Source of the DNA: Bin87 sp965220105
Lineage (GTDB): Bacteria > Chloroflexota > Dehalococcoidia > Lucifugimonadales > UBA3495
Reading direction: 5' to 3'
NCBI GenBank assembly: GCA_965220105.1
Contig: OZ244811.1
Span: forward strand, 2,046,001-2,110,000
Length of the DNA: 64,000 nt
Shown: positions 26,208 through 34,909 of the stretch, in pieces
Numbering within the stretch: position 1 is the stretch's first letter
Layout of the letters: the number at the start of each line of letters is the position of its first letter
Translations under genes and position numbers: made by a program
The notes under the pieces: generated by a model
What the model was told of the DNA's origin: nothing
Databases searched by the model: none
Seen by the model: only the letters and a program-made list of their open reading frames with translations

Positions 26208-26463
26208 TGAACAGTCCAGCAATCGCATTGCTCTGGGCACGCATCCGCTACGGCGGCGGTTCCATAGGGACGTACGACCCAGGAGTGCGGGTCCGCAACC
26301 TCACGTCAACGATGGCGACGCCAAGGAAAATCTCCATCGCCTCGGCAGTCTCGCCAACCACGTCGCGGCCGCCGCCGCCATCATCGGGGTCCTGCTCAGA
26401 CCGGTCGAGACCAACGACACACTGGCCATGCACATGCTGCACCGGTTCTCGAGGCGCTACTGA
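26208..26463 (+). pseudogene. Small hypothetical protein, apparently frameshifted
   Basis: An ATG at 26208 opens MNSPAIALLWARIRYGGGSI. After a frame change near 26305 the sequence continues NDGDAKENLHRLGSLANHVA to a TGA at 26463 (ending HRFSRRY). The second half matches the fragment at 24.1-24.3 kb. The family is unknown. Confidence 0.4.
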
Positions 26464-26509
26464 CACTGGCTATGGTGCACGGCCGGCCAGCGACGAGTGG
26501 GTTTTCGAG

Positions 26510-26830
26510 GCGCCAGGGTCCACTCGCATTGCTGTTCGAGCGCCTCCAGGAAAGAGCAACATCGACGACCTCATCGAGAACCACGACACCGTGTCGCGAG
26601 AGCAGGCCATCGAAGCACTACAGGACACGGTCCGTGGCCTTCCGAAGGACGCGGACCTGACCTGGACTTCACCATTTCCACCACTGAGGATCTCACAAGA
26701 CATGAGGCGTCATGCCAGGTCGCTGGGCACCCGCGACCGTACGTCGAAACCCGCTCAAATACACGGTGTTCACCGCCGCCCAGACGGGCTGGCAAACCCA
26801 CCAGGATGGAGACCTTCATCGCAATTTGAC
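26510..26830 (+). pseudogene. Decayed small gene, unknown family
   Basis: Protein-like patches in two plus-strand frames join end to end: SNIDDLIENHDTVSREQAIE and ALQDTVRGLPKDADL in one, then DFTISTTEDLTRHEASCQVA in the next. A frame change lies near 26665. The acidic helical character recalls small antitoxin-like or DUF proteins, but I cannot name it. Confidence 0.4.
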
Positions 26831-26874
26831 GACCCACCACCCACCGTGTAATTTTCCTTTACAGGAGCAGGAAT

Positions 26875-27282
26875 ATGGTCGCAAACCCCACCATGGGCCA
26901 GGAACCAACCGAGTACGCCCGTTTGCAGTGGCTTCCCAAACTGCTGAAAGCCTTCATCTCACGCTCACTCGCCTCCACTTTCGACGCAACCCAAGTCGAA
27001 CCAGACGCCGGAATGATCCCAGGCGACTGGTTCGAGGGAACCATCATGGAGCTGTGCGGCCTACCCTGGGATGATCCTCACTGGACATCAGAAAACCCGC
27101 AGCCCCTGGACGCCGCCGCCGTGGCGGAAATGCTGCTAATCCTCATCGATGTCCTGCCCAAACACGCCCTGGCGCCCAACATCAACCCAAACTGGGACGG
27201 CGGCGCCATGGCAACCTGGCTTCTGGGAGACCTCACCCTGGAGATCGAAACCCGACCGGGCCAGCCGGCCCAATTCTGCTAA
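26875..27282 (+). CDS. Acidic hypothetical protein, possibly shortened by a nonsense codon
   Basis: This 135-aa ORF begins MVANPTMGQEPTEYARLQWL, with AGGAGCAGGAAT directly upstream. I recognise no domain; it is acidic, with a helical segment DAAAVAEMLLILIDVLPKHA near residue 80. After the TAA at 27280 the same frame stays open and protein-like for another 38 codons (GDERSEQDLDDEGDISGNEE) to a TGA at about 27400. The ancestral protein was therefore probably about 174 aa. Confidence 0.6.
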   Translation: MVANPTMGQEPTEYARLQWLPKLLKAFISRSLASTFDATQVEPDAGMIPGDWFEGTIMELCGLPWDDPHWTSENPQPLDAAAVAEMLLILIDVLPKHALAPNINPNWDGGAMATWLLGDLTLEIETRPGQPAQFC

Positions 27283-27577
27283 GGCGACGAACGGAGCGAA
27301 CAGGACCTAGACGACGAGGGCGACATCTCCGGCAACGAGGAACGCCTCCGTCGCTGGGCCAAAGTGCTGGCCGACGCAGCCGCAGAACTCGGCTTATGAC
27401 GGGACAACATCGACCCGCCGGAAACGACCGGCTGGTAATGAGACGGATAGGCGCCGGACAATTGACGCGTGATCCCTCCACAGGGATTCCCAGACCTCCC
27501 AGCAGCCATCTGGACATGGGACCGGAGACGGATACGCCTCCTGTCGCCTGGTAGGCGACGCCGACCCCAACGAAGTC

Positions 27578-27823
27578 ATGAACGAAGGCGCGGGAGACTA
27601 CCTGTATCTCCTAACGGTTGCCAGCATCAGGGAAGCCGGCATGGACGTTTTCGAGACCCCCGAATCCGGCGGACCGGGGCACTGCGACATCACCGGCGCC
27701 AAGACGATCCGGCGACGAGCGAAGCAACGCCTCATGGCGGAAGTCCGCTGGGTCCGCGGACACAGTCCGCCAGGAGCGCCCGAAGATCGGATAATTGACG
27801 TGCCTTCGCCTCGCATTGGTTAA
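27578..27823 (+). CDS. Small hypothetical protein
   Basis: The 81-aa ORF starts MNEGAGDYLYLLTVASIREA and ends VPSPRIG. The frame is open and protein-like upstream to about 27472 (SGHGTGDGYASCRLVGDADP), without another ATG, so the true start may have been lost. No ribosome site and no known family are visible. It may be the 3' part of a longer gene. Confidence 0.45.
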   Translation: MNEGAGDYLYLLTVASIREAGMDVFETPESGGPGHCDITGAKTIRRRAKQRLMAEVRWVRGHSPPGAPEDRIIDVPSPRIG

Positions 27824-28041
27824 TTCAGTGGACCGCGAAAATTCGCGAAGGGGCCGTATTTAGCGCGTTTCGGGAAAACTCGCAGCGCTCGTCCCAAGGC
27901 GATATTCCGACAACGTCGTTGCCTGGAAATTCAAGCCGTTAGGCCGATTACGAAACACGTCGGAGTGTTGGCCGGACTCTGACGCGGTGCCTCCAGATCG
28001 AGAGTAGCGAAATTTCCTCGTTTCTTGGCTGCTTGGCAGAG
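27824..28041. other. Intergenic region, no gene seen
   Basis: About 218 bp between convergent genes. It holds a short hairpin CGCGAAAATTCGCG near 27836 but no recognised terminator or ORF. Confidence 0.5.
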
Positions 28042-28872
28042 TCAGGCGCGCGGTCCTGGTGGCTGGTATCTGGCGAGTTCGGTCCCAGAGTCCTGTTCGA
28101 TGAACCGCATCATGTTGTCGGCGGTTTCCATGATGTTAAGCAGGATTTCCGCTTCGTCGGGCAGGGGGTCCTGTACCCCCTCGTATGGGATGTGGATTGC
28201 ATAGTCGTTCAGGAACGTGAAGTCGTTTGCTCCGAGAGCTGCTTGCCCTTCAGGGAATATCCGTACCACTTCTTGGAGTGCGCTGATGCTGTGGCTACGC
28301 ATCCAGTCGTTTTGTTCGCCGTCGTCGTAGTCCATGTAGGACAGGAAGCCGTTCATTGCGTTTTCGACGGACCTCTGGAAGTGGAACCCCACTTCTTCGT
28401 ACCCGAGACCGGCTTCCAGATTGTTCTTGGCGGCCAGTATCTGGCGTTGGTAATTGGTGAATCGTTGCTCGATGTCCGGCCAGTTGTTGGGTTCTGTATC
28501 AGGGTACTGGTTTCCGTACCCGGTTGCTTCCCCGCTCATGTTGATCCCTTCCTTGAGTGCCGAGTACGTCAGGTGGGTTCTGGCCTGACGGTAGTACTGG
28601 AAGTCTTGTATGGCGTAGCGCACCAGGTCGATCTTGACCGGTCTTCCGTAGATTTCAATGGCCATGGCTTGGCCGGTCTGGAGGGCTTGTTGATATTTGG
28701 CTCTGGTGTCGTGGCGTTGTTCCGCAATTGTGAGGACATCGATGTCGGATTGGTCCGTCCAATCGCCGCGTGCGCGGGACCCGAACAGAAAAGCGTCGTC
28801 GGGGGAGACGATGGCTACCATGGCGCGTGCAATGTCGAGCGCGCTTGGGTCATATGTGAGCAGTTTCTTCAT
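28042..28872 (-). CDS. MNT-type nucleotidyltransferase fused to a HEPN-like domain
   Basis: The 276-aa product (ATG at 28872, MKKLLTYDPSALDIARAMVA) has a minimal nucleotidyltransferase signature DAFLFGSRARGDWTDQSDID at about residues 25-45, with the paired aspartates DID. The C-terminal half is helical and HEPN-like, with HFQRSVENAMNGFL and MRSHSISALQEV resembling the AEKALK and THDL regions of that family. MNT and HEPN usually occur as a two-gene toxin-antitoxin pair in which the nucleotidyltransferase modifies the HEPN RNase; here they are fused. The open frame extends to 29007, but that extension looks non-coding and no strong ribosome site decides the start. Confidence 0.75.
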   Translation of the reverse strand: MKKLLTYDPSALDIARAMVAIVSPDDAFLFGSRARGDWTDQSDIDVLTIAEQRHDTRAKYQQALQTGQAMAIEIYGRPVKIDLVRYAIQDFQYYRQARTHLTYSALKEGINMSGEATGYGNQYPDTEPNNWPDIEQRFTNYQRQILAAKNNLEAGLGYEEVGFHFQRSVENAMNGFLSYMDYDDGEQNDWMRSHSISALQEVVRIFPEGQAALGANDFTFLNDYAIHIPYEGVQDPLPDEAEILLNIMETADNMMRFIEQDSGTELARYQPPGPRA

Positions 28873-29132
28873 TGTGATGGTTTTCGTGCCGTGGTTGAGC
28901 GCGTGCCTTCCTCTCGCGATGGGTCCAAATCGGAGTGCATTGGAGGCTAACGTTGCGTGTTTCAGCGGGGTGATTTGTGCTTCGGTCACGCGTTCGGTTC
29001 GGGACATTCGCCAAGGCCGGTGCCGTCAAGTTTGCCCGGCGAGTGTACCAAAACTGAATGCCGAAGGACGGTAGCGCCACGGTTGCCGCGAATGCGGTCA
29101 TCGTACCGCCGGCAAGATGGTAGGCCCTTGAT

Positions 29133-29499
29133 TTGGGTGGCCGGCGTAAACCGGTTACTATCCGAATTTCCGATACCCCATTTCAAACCGAGTCACTACC
29201 GAAAATCGTCGACAAATGGACACCCCAGAACGAGGCCGCGAAGCATGCACACGCGGAACTCGTGGAGCGCATCGACGCCACGGGCAGCCTGGGGCCCGAG
29301 TACCGGCAGGTGCGGTCGAATCTCATCGAAAAGCAGGACAACCAGGCTCTCCGCGACGTCATGGAACATACCCTCGTGGACGATCCAGACCTACGCCTAT
29401 TGGAACCTGAAAGCCGCTGAAGTAGAGCAGCGCTCCACGGAACCTTTGGAGACTGAGACGGGCGGTACCGCCGAGGCCATGAACAAAAGGGAGAAATGA
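29133..29499 (+). pseudogene. Broken paralogue of the coiled-coil membrane protein at 2.7-3.8 kb
   Basis: The frame encodes KIVDKWTPQNEAAKHAHAEL, VERIDATGSLGPEYRQVRSN and LRDVMEHTLVDDPD, clearly related to DNWRPQYKAAKREHQELVER and LREVMWLSLVNDTN in the intact gene. After a frame change near 29388 it continues TYAYWNLKAAEVEQRSTEPL to TGA at 29499. The transmembrane and linker parts are missing. It is a remnant of a second TerY-P-type membrane module. Confidence 0.75.
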
Positions 29500-29501
29500 C
29501 G

Positions 29502-29661
29502 TTGTGGATTGACGTCAAGAATCTGATGAAAATACGGTGGGCTGAGACGGTCGACGCCCCCTGCTCATCATGGCATTCGGGCCGCAGTTAGCCTGCCGCG
29601 GAGACCACGCCAACATCGTCTCCATGTTCGGCGCAAACCGCTCCATTGACCCCGATGTCTA
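29502..29661 (+). pseudogene. Broken paralogue of the four-helix membrane protein at 2.2-2.7 kb
   Basis: From a TTG at 29502 behind AAGGGAG the sequence reads WIDVKNLMKIRWAETVDA. After a one-base shift it continues LLIMAFGPQLACRGDHANIV and ends in TAG at about 29661. It matches LDVENLMQKRWAGVVHAFLI and the following residues of the intact gene. Only the first third remains. It keeps the gene order of the intact pair. Confidence 0.7.
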
Positions 29662-29848
29662 GGCGCTGGGCGCCCATCGGATTTCGTTTTCGAAAGCAGG
29701 TCCAACGGACCGGGTTTTTCCGGGAGATGACGCTGCCAGAACCGCCCAAATTCCCCGGCGTCCCAATGTCAGAATCCCCGTAGCCCACAGACCCGCCTTC
29801 CCGGCGACAGCATATACGTTCGGTTCGTGCTGGATCCGGGAAAACCCG

Positions 29849-30030
29849 TGCTGGCGTACAGCACCCTGGTTTGCGTGGGCAAAAAAGGCCGGAAAAGGGT
29901 AACGGTCTTGAGACTGCTGCTCCCGGACAGCACCCTGGTTTGCGTGAAACGGGGTTTTTTGGGGTTTTTGGCCTGACCATAACGGTCTTGGCGATGCTGC
30001 TCCCGGAGGGCACCCTGGTTTGCGCGAGGC
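29849..30030. repeat. Three imperfect direct repeats with a GCACCCTGGTTTGCG core
   Basis: The core GCACCCTGGTTTGCG occurs at about 29862, 29932 and 30010. Before the second and third copies there is also AACGGTCTTG followed by TGCTGCTCCCGGA. Unit spacing is 70 and 78 bp, so the array is irregular. It is not a CRISPR array: units differ in length and sequence. Confidence 0.55.
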
Positions 30031-30687
30031 TTCCGGGAGGCAGACATTGGGGGGATGAAGTAGAGAACGTGAAGATTTGAGCACGAAGGGTTCCCCCCGC
30101 ATTTGCACGGCATTTTTGGTGCGCGGCGGGATGGCATCGGACGGCTCCGGGGGCGTGTTCGGGCGGAGAATGGAGCCACGGACGGGTGCGTTTGCCAGGC
30201 GCCAATTGCTGGGCGAGGAGGACGAAAACAGGGTTGCCGCCGTGGTCATTACGGGAGAGGATGTCCTCTCTGAGGCAGTCGACCGCATCGGAGATTTTGA
30301 GCGGAGTTGGGAGGCTGAGGCTCGACGGACGATGACGGCGAGTTCGTGCCTCGGCGAATACGCCGAAGAGGTGACGCGGCGCGCTGCAACAGCGGCTGGC
30401 GACCAGTTTCTGCCACAGTACTGTCTGGCCCACGGATCGGAAGCGCGGCGGGGGTATTTTGCCCGGCGTAGTCGCCGGATGGAGACCCTTCAAGAGCGAG
30501 CATTCGGAGGGCATGGTCATGGGCGTTAGCATCGGACAGGCATGGCGGACTGCAGGTGCGCCGGGAGATGGTGGTTTCCACCACCGTGGGGAGGGGTCGC
30601 AAGCCTTCATGGCGTTGACGACGGATCCGTGGTCCGAGCAAAAGCAAACCCGGCCGCCGGCATCGCATCGCCGGTAGCCGGGTTCAA
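30031..30687. other. About 650 bp without a convincing gene
   Basis: Long frames are open on both strands because the DNA is GC-rich, but their products are proline-, arginine- and serine-rich without structure and lack ribosome sites. I assign no gene. Confidence 0.4.
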
Positions 30688-30707
30688 GGTCCCGCATGCT
30701 GCGGGAT
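30688..30707 (-). terminator. Hairpin just downstream of the small coiled-coil gene
   Basis: CCCGCA and TGCGGG form a short strong stem starting immediately after the stop of the minus-strand gene at 30708. There is no thymine run, so it may stabilise the mRNA end rather than terminate. Confidence 0.35.
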
Positions 30708-31007
30708 TTAGCGAGGTGTTGGAGCAGCGGGAGGAGAAGCCGGTGCGGCGCCGGCGCCGCGTTCTTGGCGGTCTTTCGCCACGGTCTCGGCGGCAGCCTT
30801 GTCGATGGACTCCTGCTCTGCGGCCGCCCGTTCCCTGCGGTCCTTTTCAACCGCGTCCTGGACGGCGGCTTTCAGTTCCGACTCCACCACCGACAGGTTT
30901 TTGTCCATGGCTTGCATGGCTTTTATGACCTGCTTTCTGGCGCTGCCGGAGTCGAGTTTCTGAAACTCATTCAGGATGTGGGTGAATGTGTCGAAGTTGT
31001 CGGCCAT
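30708..31007 (-). CDS. Small coiled-coil protein, unknown function
   Basis: This 99-aa protein begins MADNFDTFTHILNEFQKLDS, with AAGGAG six bases upstream of the ATG, a strong start. Residues 25-85 are charged and helical (VVESELKAAVQDAVEKDRRE), and the C-terminus is rich in alanine and proline. No known domain is seen. It lies 174 bp downstream of the UvrD-like helicase on the same strand and could share its transcript. Confidence 0.65.
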   Translation of the reverse strand: MADNFDTFTHILNEFQKLDSGSARKQVIKAMQAMDKNLSVVESELKAAVQDAVEKDRRERAAAEQESIDKAAAETVAKDRQERGAGAAPASPPAAPTPR

Positions 31008-31180
31008 TGGCTTCTCCTTAGCGCGTGTGTCCGGCAGTTGACCGGTGGCTTTGGAAAAATACTAGCGGAGCGAAGGCAGATCACCCCGGGCAGCGGTTTT
31101 GTTCACAAGCTGTTTTGACATCGTACAAGGCGATGGACAGCCTGTCGGCGGCGGGGCTGGGCTGCCCGCCAATCGCCGCA

Positions 31181-32903
31181 TCAGCCTCGCATGCGCACTC
31201 TCAGGTTGTCCATGGGATCCATGCAGACCACCAGGTCCGGCGACCGCGTCGCTGCGCCGAAGAGATGACCCTCGGCAAACCGCTGGCGCGCCAGGGCCGC
31301 ACGGTCGACGTCCGGCCAGCGGGGGAGCCCATCCCAGATGCCGTCAAAGCTGCGGTGGGGACGACCGGTGGCGGACAGCGCCAACAATGAACTGGGCCTG
31401 GAGAATGCCGTGTAATACACCCGCGCCCGGTCCAGGGCCGCTATCCTGTCAATTGGCTCAAACGGGTCGCGCCGATGGTGGCGGGACAGGTGAGCCCCCA
31501 CCGGATCATCGTGCCGCCCCGGGTGGTCCAATCCGCCCACCGCCACCACGGGCCATTCCCGCCCCTTGGCCTGGTGGATGGTCGTGACCAGCACCTGGTC
31601 TGAGGAACCGCCGGCGCCGGCGTGAGCGGCCGAGCCAGCGGCCACGTGGCGCACCGGCACGCCCAGGTCCTCCAGGGCGTCCAGATACGGACCCGCCACC
31701 CGATCTTTCACGCTGTGGAGCAGCAGCGCCGCCTGACCGTAATGGCTGATGACGCCAGCGTCTTTCAGGAAGAGGAAAAGCTCTCCCAGCTGACGCCCCT
31801 CGTCATAGGGCGAGTCGCCCACTACCGAGATGACCGACTGGTAGGCCGCATGGCTGTTTGCCGCGTGGGCCGCAATGGACTTGGCGTAGCGGAGGGAGAC
31901 ATCAGGCCGGTCGGGATGCGACCAGTCAGCCGCGGTGGGCATCCAGCGTCCGTAGGCGTCGACTATCCCGCCGTGGGAACGATAATTCACCGTGAGACCC
32001 ACGACCTGGGCGTCGGGGAAACGGACGGGAAACTGCAGCAGGTTGCGCACGCTGGCGCCGCGAAAACGGTAGATGCTCTGGTCATCGTCGCCGACCACGG
32101 CCAGGTTGCCGTGGGCTTGCGCCAGCCGGAACATGATCCGCTGCTGGATGCGGCTGGTATCCTGATACTCGTCCACCATGATGTGCCGCATGGTGGCGGC
32201 GACCGTGCTGGCGACGGAGGGGTTGGCCAGCAGAACATCGGCTAGCGCCTGCAGGTGGGCGAAGTCCGGGGCGCCGCATCCCCACAACACCTGCCGATAG
32301 CGCCAGCAACAGCGGCCCAGCGCCGCGTCGAAGGACCGCGGCAAGTCGTACAGATTGTTCAGGTCGATCCGCTCGTCGGCGAGCCTGTCGAAGTAACGGC
32401 GAGCCTGGTGGATGATGTCGCGCTCGTCCCGCCAGCCTCGGTTCTCCAGGACGTCTCGGTCAGGGCCAAAGATTTTGTCGAACCGACTCCGCATCAGGCG
32501 AGTCTGCTCATCATCATTCAGAAGCCGGTACGGCGCCTTCAGCCCAACGGCGCCGGCATATGGAACGAGAATCTGATGGCACAGGCTGTGGATGGTGGAG
32601 ACGCGAACCTGAGCCACGTCCGCGCCGCAGCCCAGCGCCTGGGCGGTGGTCACGAACCGCTGCCGCAGTTCGCGGGCGGCCGGTTTGCCGAAGGTGCAGA
32701 GAACCAACTCTGCTGGAGCGACCAACCCCAAGGAGCAGCAGGTTCGCGGCCCGCAGCACCAGGCAGCGCGTCTTGCCCGCGCCCGGTCCGGCCAGCCCAA
32801 GCAGCGGGCCGGCGCCGTGCCCGACGAACCGCAGCTGCTGCGGGTCCAGCTCCGGATGCCGGCGCAGGATTTTGGGATGAACGTGATGGTTCCCTGGGGT
32901 CAT
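31181..32903 (-). pseudogene. UvrD/Rep-family helicase with an early frameshift
   Basis: Minus-strand pieces give an SF1A helicase. The N-terminus from ATG 32903 (GAGGAGA upstream) carries Walker A LAGPGAGKTRCLVLRAANLL. After a frame change near 32728 the long frame continues with FGKPAARELRQRF, VDEYQDTSRIQQRIMFRLAQ, GDDDQSIYRFRGA, VNYRSHGGI, TTIHQAKGREWPVV and ARVYYTAFSR. All helicase motifs are present, so one missing or added base is the only lesion seen; a sequencing error is possible. Total length would be about 573 aa, short for UvrD. Confidence 0.8.
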
Positions 32904-32977
32904 GATGGGTCTCCTCGGAGTGGTGATTCCCCGGACCGGGGATTGTGGCGGTTGGACGGGGCGCCGCGAAGGAAACG

Positions 32978-33008
32978 GCCCCGACTGATCTCATCTCAGT
33001 CGGGGTCG
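32978..33008 (-). terminator. Strong 12-bp hairpin between the NERD gene and the helicase
   Basis: GGCCCCGACTGA and TCAGTCGGGGTC flank a 7-base loop. It lies just after the stop of the minus-strand NERD gene and before the helicase start. No long thymine run follows, so partial termination or mRNA processing is equally possible. Confidence 0.5.
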
Positions 33009-33039
33009 TGAACCGCGGTAACGCAATGGCGACAGCGCC

Positions 33040-33798
33040 CTATTCCGGCGTGGACGGAAATTCCACGTGCAGGTGCTCCACGTGGGGTATGTGGAACGTG
33101 GCGTGTCCGATCACCAGCCCCTGCTGCGCTTTCCGTGCGACGTCCGCCGCCAGTTCCTCATGGGGAACCTCTCGCCGGTCCCCAGGACGGTCATCGTCAG
33201 GACCATCATCGTCAGGCCGGTCCGGACCTTTCCACATCAACGCGAACACCTGCTCCTGTTCGTTCTGCGAGTGCGCCGGAGTCGGCGGGCGACGGAAGCC
33301 GACCATCTCGGCAATGCGTTCCAGGTCCTGCTCCAGGTGATCCAGTCCCCAAACTATGCCGACGTCGTCCGTGTTGCAGGCCAGGCGCTCCATGTCCTGG
33401 TCGAGTCCCATGTCCGGAAAGATCAGCACTCCCCCCACGAAACCGTAGAAGGAGACCGCCCTGCTGATGGCATCGTGCATCTCCAAGCGGCCGTCCACGG
33501 TCTCCAGCACCGGCGACGGCTTGGGCTCCCACTCTCCATCGTAGGTGCGCAGGTACCAATTGCCGCCATCGTCCCGCCGGTACACACCCCCCTTGACCTG
33601 AATGGCAAAGCGGCCCAGACCATCCAGCCAGACCGCGTAGTCGACTTGCTGACCCTTCCGGCGCAAACGCATTTCATAAATGCCGTACCCGCTCCGGCGA
33701 ATTGCGGCCAACGCGTCAAAAACCTCGGCCTCCGCCCGCCGCTTCGGGTCGCTCCGACGCTCGTCGGGAAACTTGTCCGGTGTGAATTGGATTGCCAT
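33040..33798 (-). CDS. NERD-domain (nuclease-related) protein
   Basis: The 252-aa product starts MAIQFTPDKFPDERRSDPKR, with AGGAG seven bases upstream of the ATG at 33798. Residues 20-75 show the NERD/nuclease pattern: AEAEVFDALAAIRRSGYGIY, then QQVDYAVWLDG and GRFAIQVKGG, with the D and QxK positions of PD-(D/E)XK-like folds. The C-terminal region is charged, with a repetitive DDDGPDDDRPGD stretch near 200. It sits upstream of the UvrD-like helicase on the same strand; NERD domains often accompany or fuse to such helicases, so the pair may act together on DNA. Confidence 0.75.
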   Translation of the reverse strand: MAIQFTPDKFPDERRSDPKRRAEAEVFDALAAIRRSGYGIYEMRLRRKGQQVDYAVWLDGLGRFAIQVKGGVYRRDDGGNWYLRTYDGEWEPKPSPVLETVDGRLEMHDAISRAVSFYGFVGGVLIFPDMGLDQDMERLACNTDDVGIVWGLDHLEQDLERIAEMVGFRRPPTPAHSQNEQEQVFALMWKGPDRPDDDGPDDDRPGDRREVPHEELAADVARKAQQGLVIGHATFHIPHVEHLHVEFPSTPE

Positions 33799-33832
33799 GA
33801 TAAAACTCCTGTTGTCGTGTCTGTGTGAATTG

Positions 33833-33863
33833 AAAAAGGGGCCGTTCCTCATGGAACGACCCC
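33833..33863 (-). terminator. Rho-independent terminator-like hairpin upstream of the NERD gene
   Basis: On the minus strand GGGGTCGTTCC, a 4-base loop and GGAACGGCCCC are followed by five thymines. It lies 35 bp before the NERD start, so it ends an upstream transcript or attenuates the NERD-helicase mRNA. Confidence 0.6.
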
Positions 33864-34037
33864 CTTGATGATGCTGGGACCCGAGTCTGGCGTCCCTGAC
33901 CGCCTCACCTCATGCCGATGGCTACAAGCCCGAGGGCAGGACCGCCACCAACTGCCGAAACTCTCCGCTAATCATGATCCGCTCTACTCTCACCGGTCCG
34001 CGGCGCGGCGAGGTGGTTTACGGGCAGGTCCCTGCAT

Positions 34038-34412
34038 GTGAGCTGGCTAACGCAGCCGCCCCCGCCGGTTGGACCACGGGCCCAGACGGTGGCGCCACGC
34101 GACATGAGCGGGCGGCGCCCTGGCCACTGCACTGACGCCGTTCTCGATACTCACGGCGGTGATCACCTCCTCGTGATGGACGGCGGCGACAATCTGGTCG
34201 CCACCCTGAAGACCTCGCAGCAACTCCAGAACACAGAGCGTGGGCGCATCAAGACCATGACGGCCGCCGAACACCGCATCACGTCGGAAATCGTCCAAGA
34301 CCATGCACTCATCGCCATCAAGGAGACCGGCACCAAGAAACCGATCAAGTCCACCAAAGGCACCATCGAAAATCCCGGCCGGAACGTCGCCCCAGAAGCG
34401 TGGACTGAATAG
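34038..34412 (+). CDS. Hypothetical protein upstream of the SNF2 cluster
   Basis: The frame gives 124 residues. The stretch from about residue 36 (LDTHGGDHLLVMDGGDNLVA) to the end (GRNVAPEAWTE) looks genuinely coding; the first third looks like another frame of a preceding 53-aa ORF (33974-34135). The start and integrity are therefore unclear. No domain is recognised. Confidence 0.4.
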   Translation: MSWLTQPPPPVGPRAQTVAPRDMSGRRPGHCTDAVLDTHGGDHLLVMDGGDNLVATLKTSQQLQNTERGRIKTMTAAEHRITSEIVQDHALIAIKETGTKKPIKSTKGTIENPGRNVAPEAWTE

Positions 34413-34474
34413 GAGCATCCTGTCACAACGATGGGCAAGCATCAGCAGCAAACCGGAGTACTAGTCTCGTTGGT

Positions 34475-34765
34475 ATGGCCGGAGGAGAAAACCCCACCAT
34501 GCCTGCAACCATCGAGAAGCCCCGGATCCAGTGCCGCTACCGGAACGACCAAGGCTGGCAGTGCCCGCTGGACGCCCTCGAAAAGTTCCACCTGCCGAAG
34601 TAGCAGGGGCAGCTGCCCAAGGCCTTGCTCGCCGCGCCATCGGCCACTCAGTACCCCGAATGCACGCGCCACGCGCCCCCGGGCAGCTTCCACAGCCACA
34701 AAAGCAGGAAAATGTGCGTCGGCGACGGCAGAGGGCCTCTCCGTGGCTCCAGCGCAGATTCCTGA
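34475..34765 (+). pseudogene. Small cysteine-containing protein with an in-frame TAG
   Basis: From the ATG at 34475 or 34499 (MPATIEKPRIQCRYRNDQGW) the frame runs to a TAG at 34601, then stays open and protein-like (GQLPKALLAAPSATQYPECT) to a TGA at 34763. Paired cysteines suggest a small zinc-binding protein. The simplest reading is a nonsense mutation in a gene of about 96 aa. Confidence 0.45.
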
Positions 34766-34789
34766 CACCATACGAAGGAAGTCCAGCCC

Positions 34790-34909
34790 ATGCCTGTCAG
34801 CAAGTACCGAGTGAGGAGCACCTGCCTGTCCTGCAACCGCAGGATCAGCCAGCCCCTTTCCAGCGGTGCGCCTCGCGTAGTAAAACTCAAAGAGAGAAAG
34901 CCGCCATGA
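34790..34909 (+). CDS. 39-aa CxxC protein coupled to the SNF2 gene
   Basis: MPVSKYRVRSTCLSCNRRIS and 19 more residues give a tiny basic protein with one CxxC pair. Its TGA overlaps the ATG of the SNF2 gene (ATGA), and GAAGGAA lies upstream. No family is recognised; it may be a translational leader for the helicase. Confidence 0.5.
   Translation: MPVSKYRVRSTCLSCNRRISQPLSSGAPRVVKLKERKPP

Noticed and set aside
29849..30030. CRISPR-like array
   Set aside because: Only three imperfect copies, unequal spacing, no cas genes in the window and no consistent repeat length.
29588..30850. A 420-residue minus-strand open frame
   Set aside because: Composition is rich in Pro, Arg, Ser and Cys without any domain, it has no ribosome site, and it runs across the repeats and the pseudogene at 29.5 kb. 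It is explained by GC-rich third positions.
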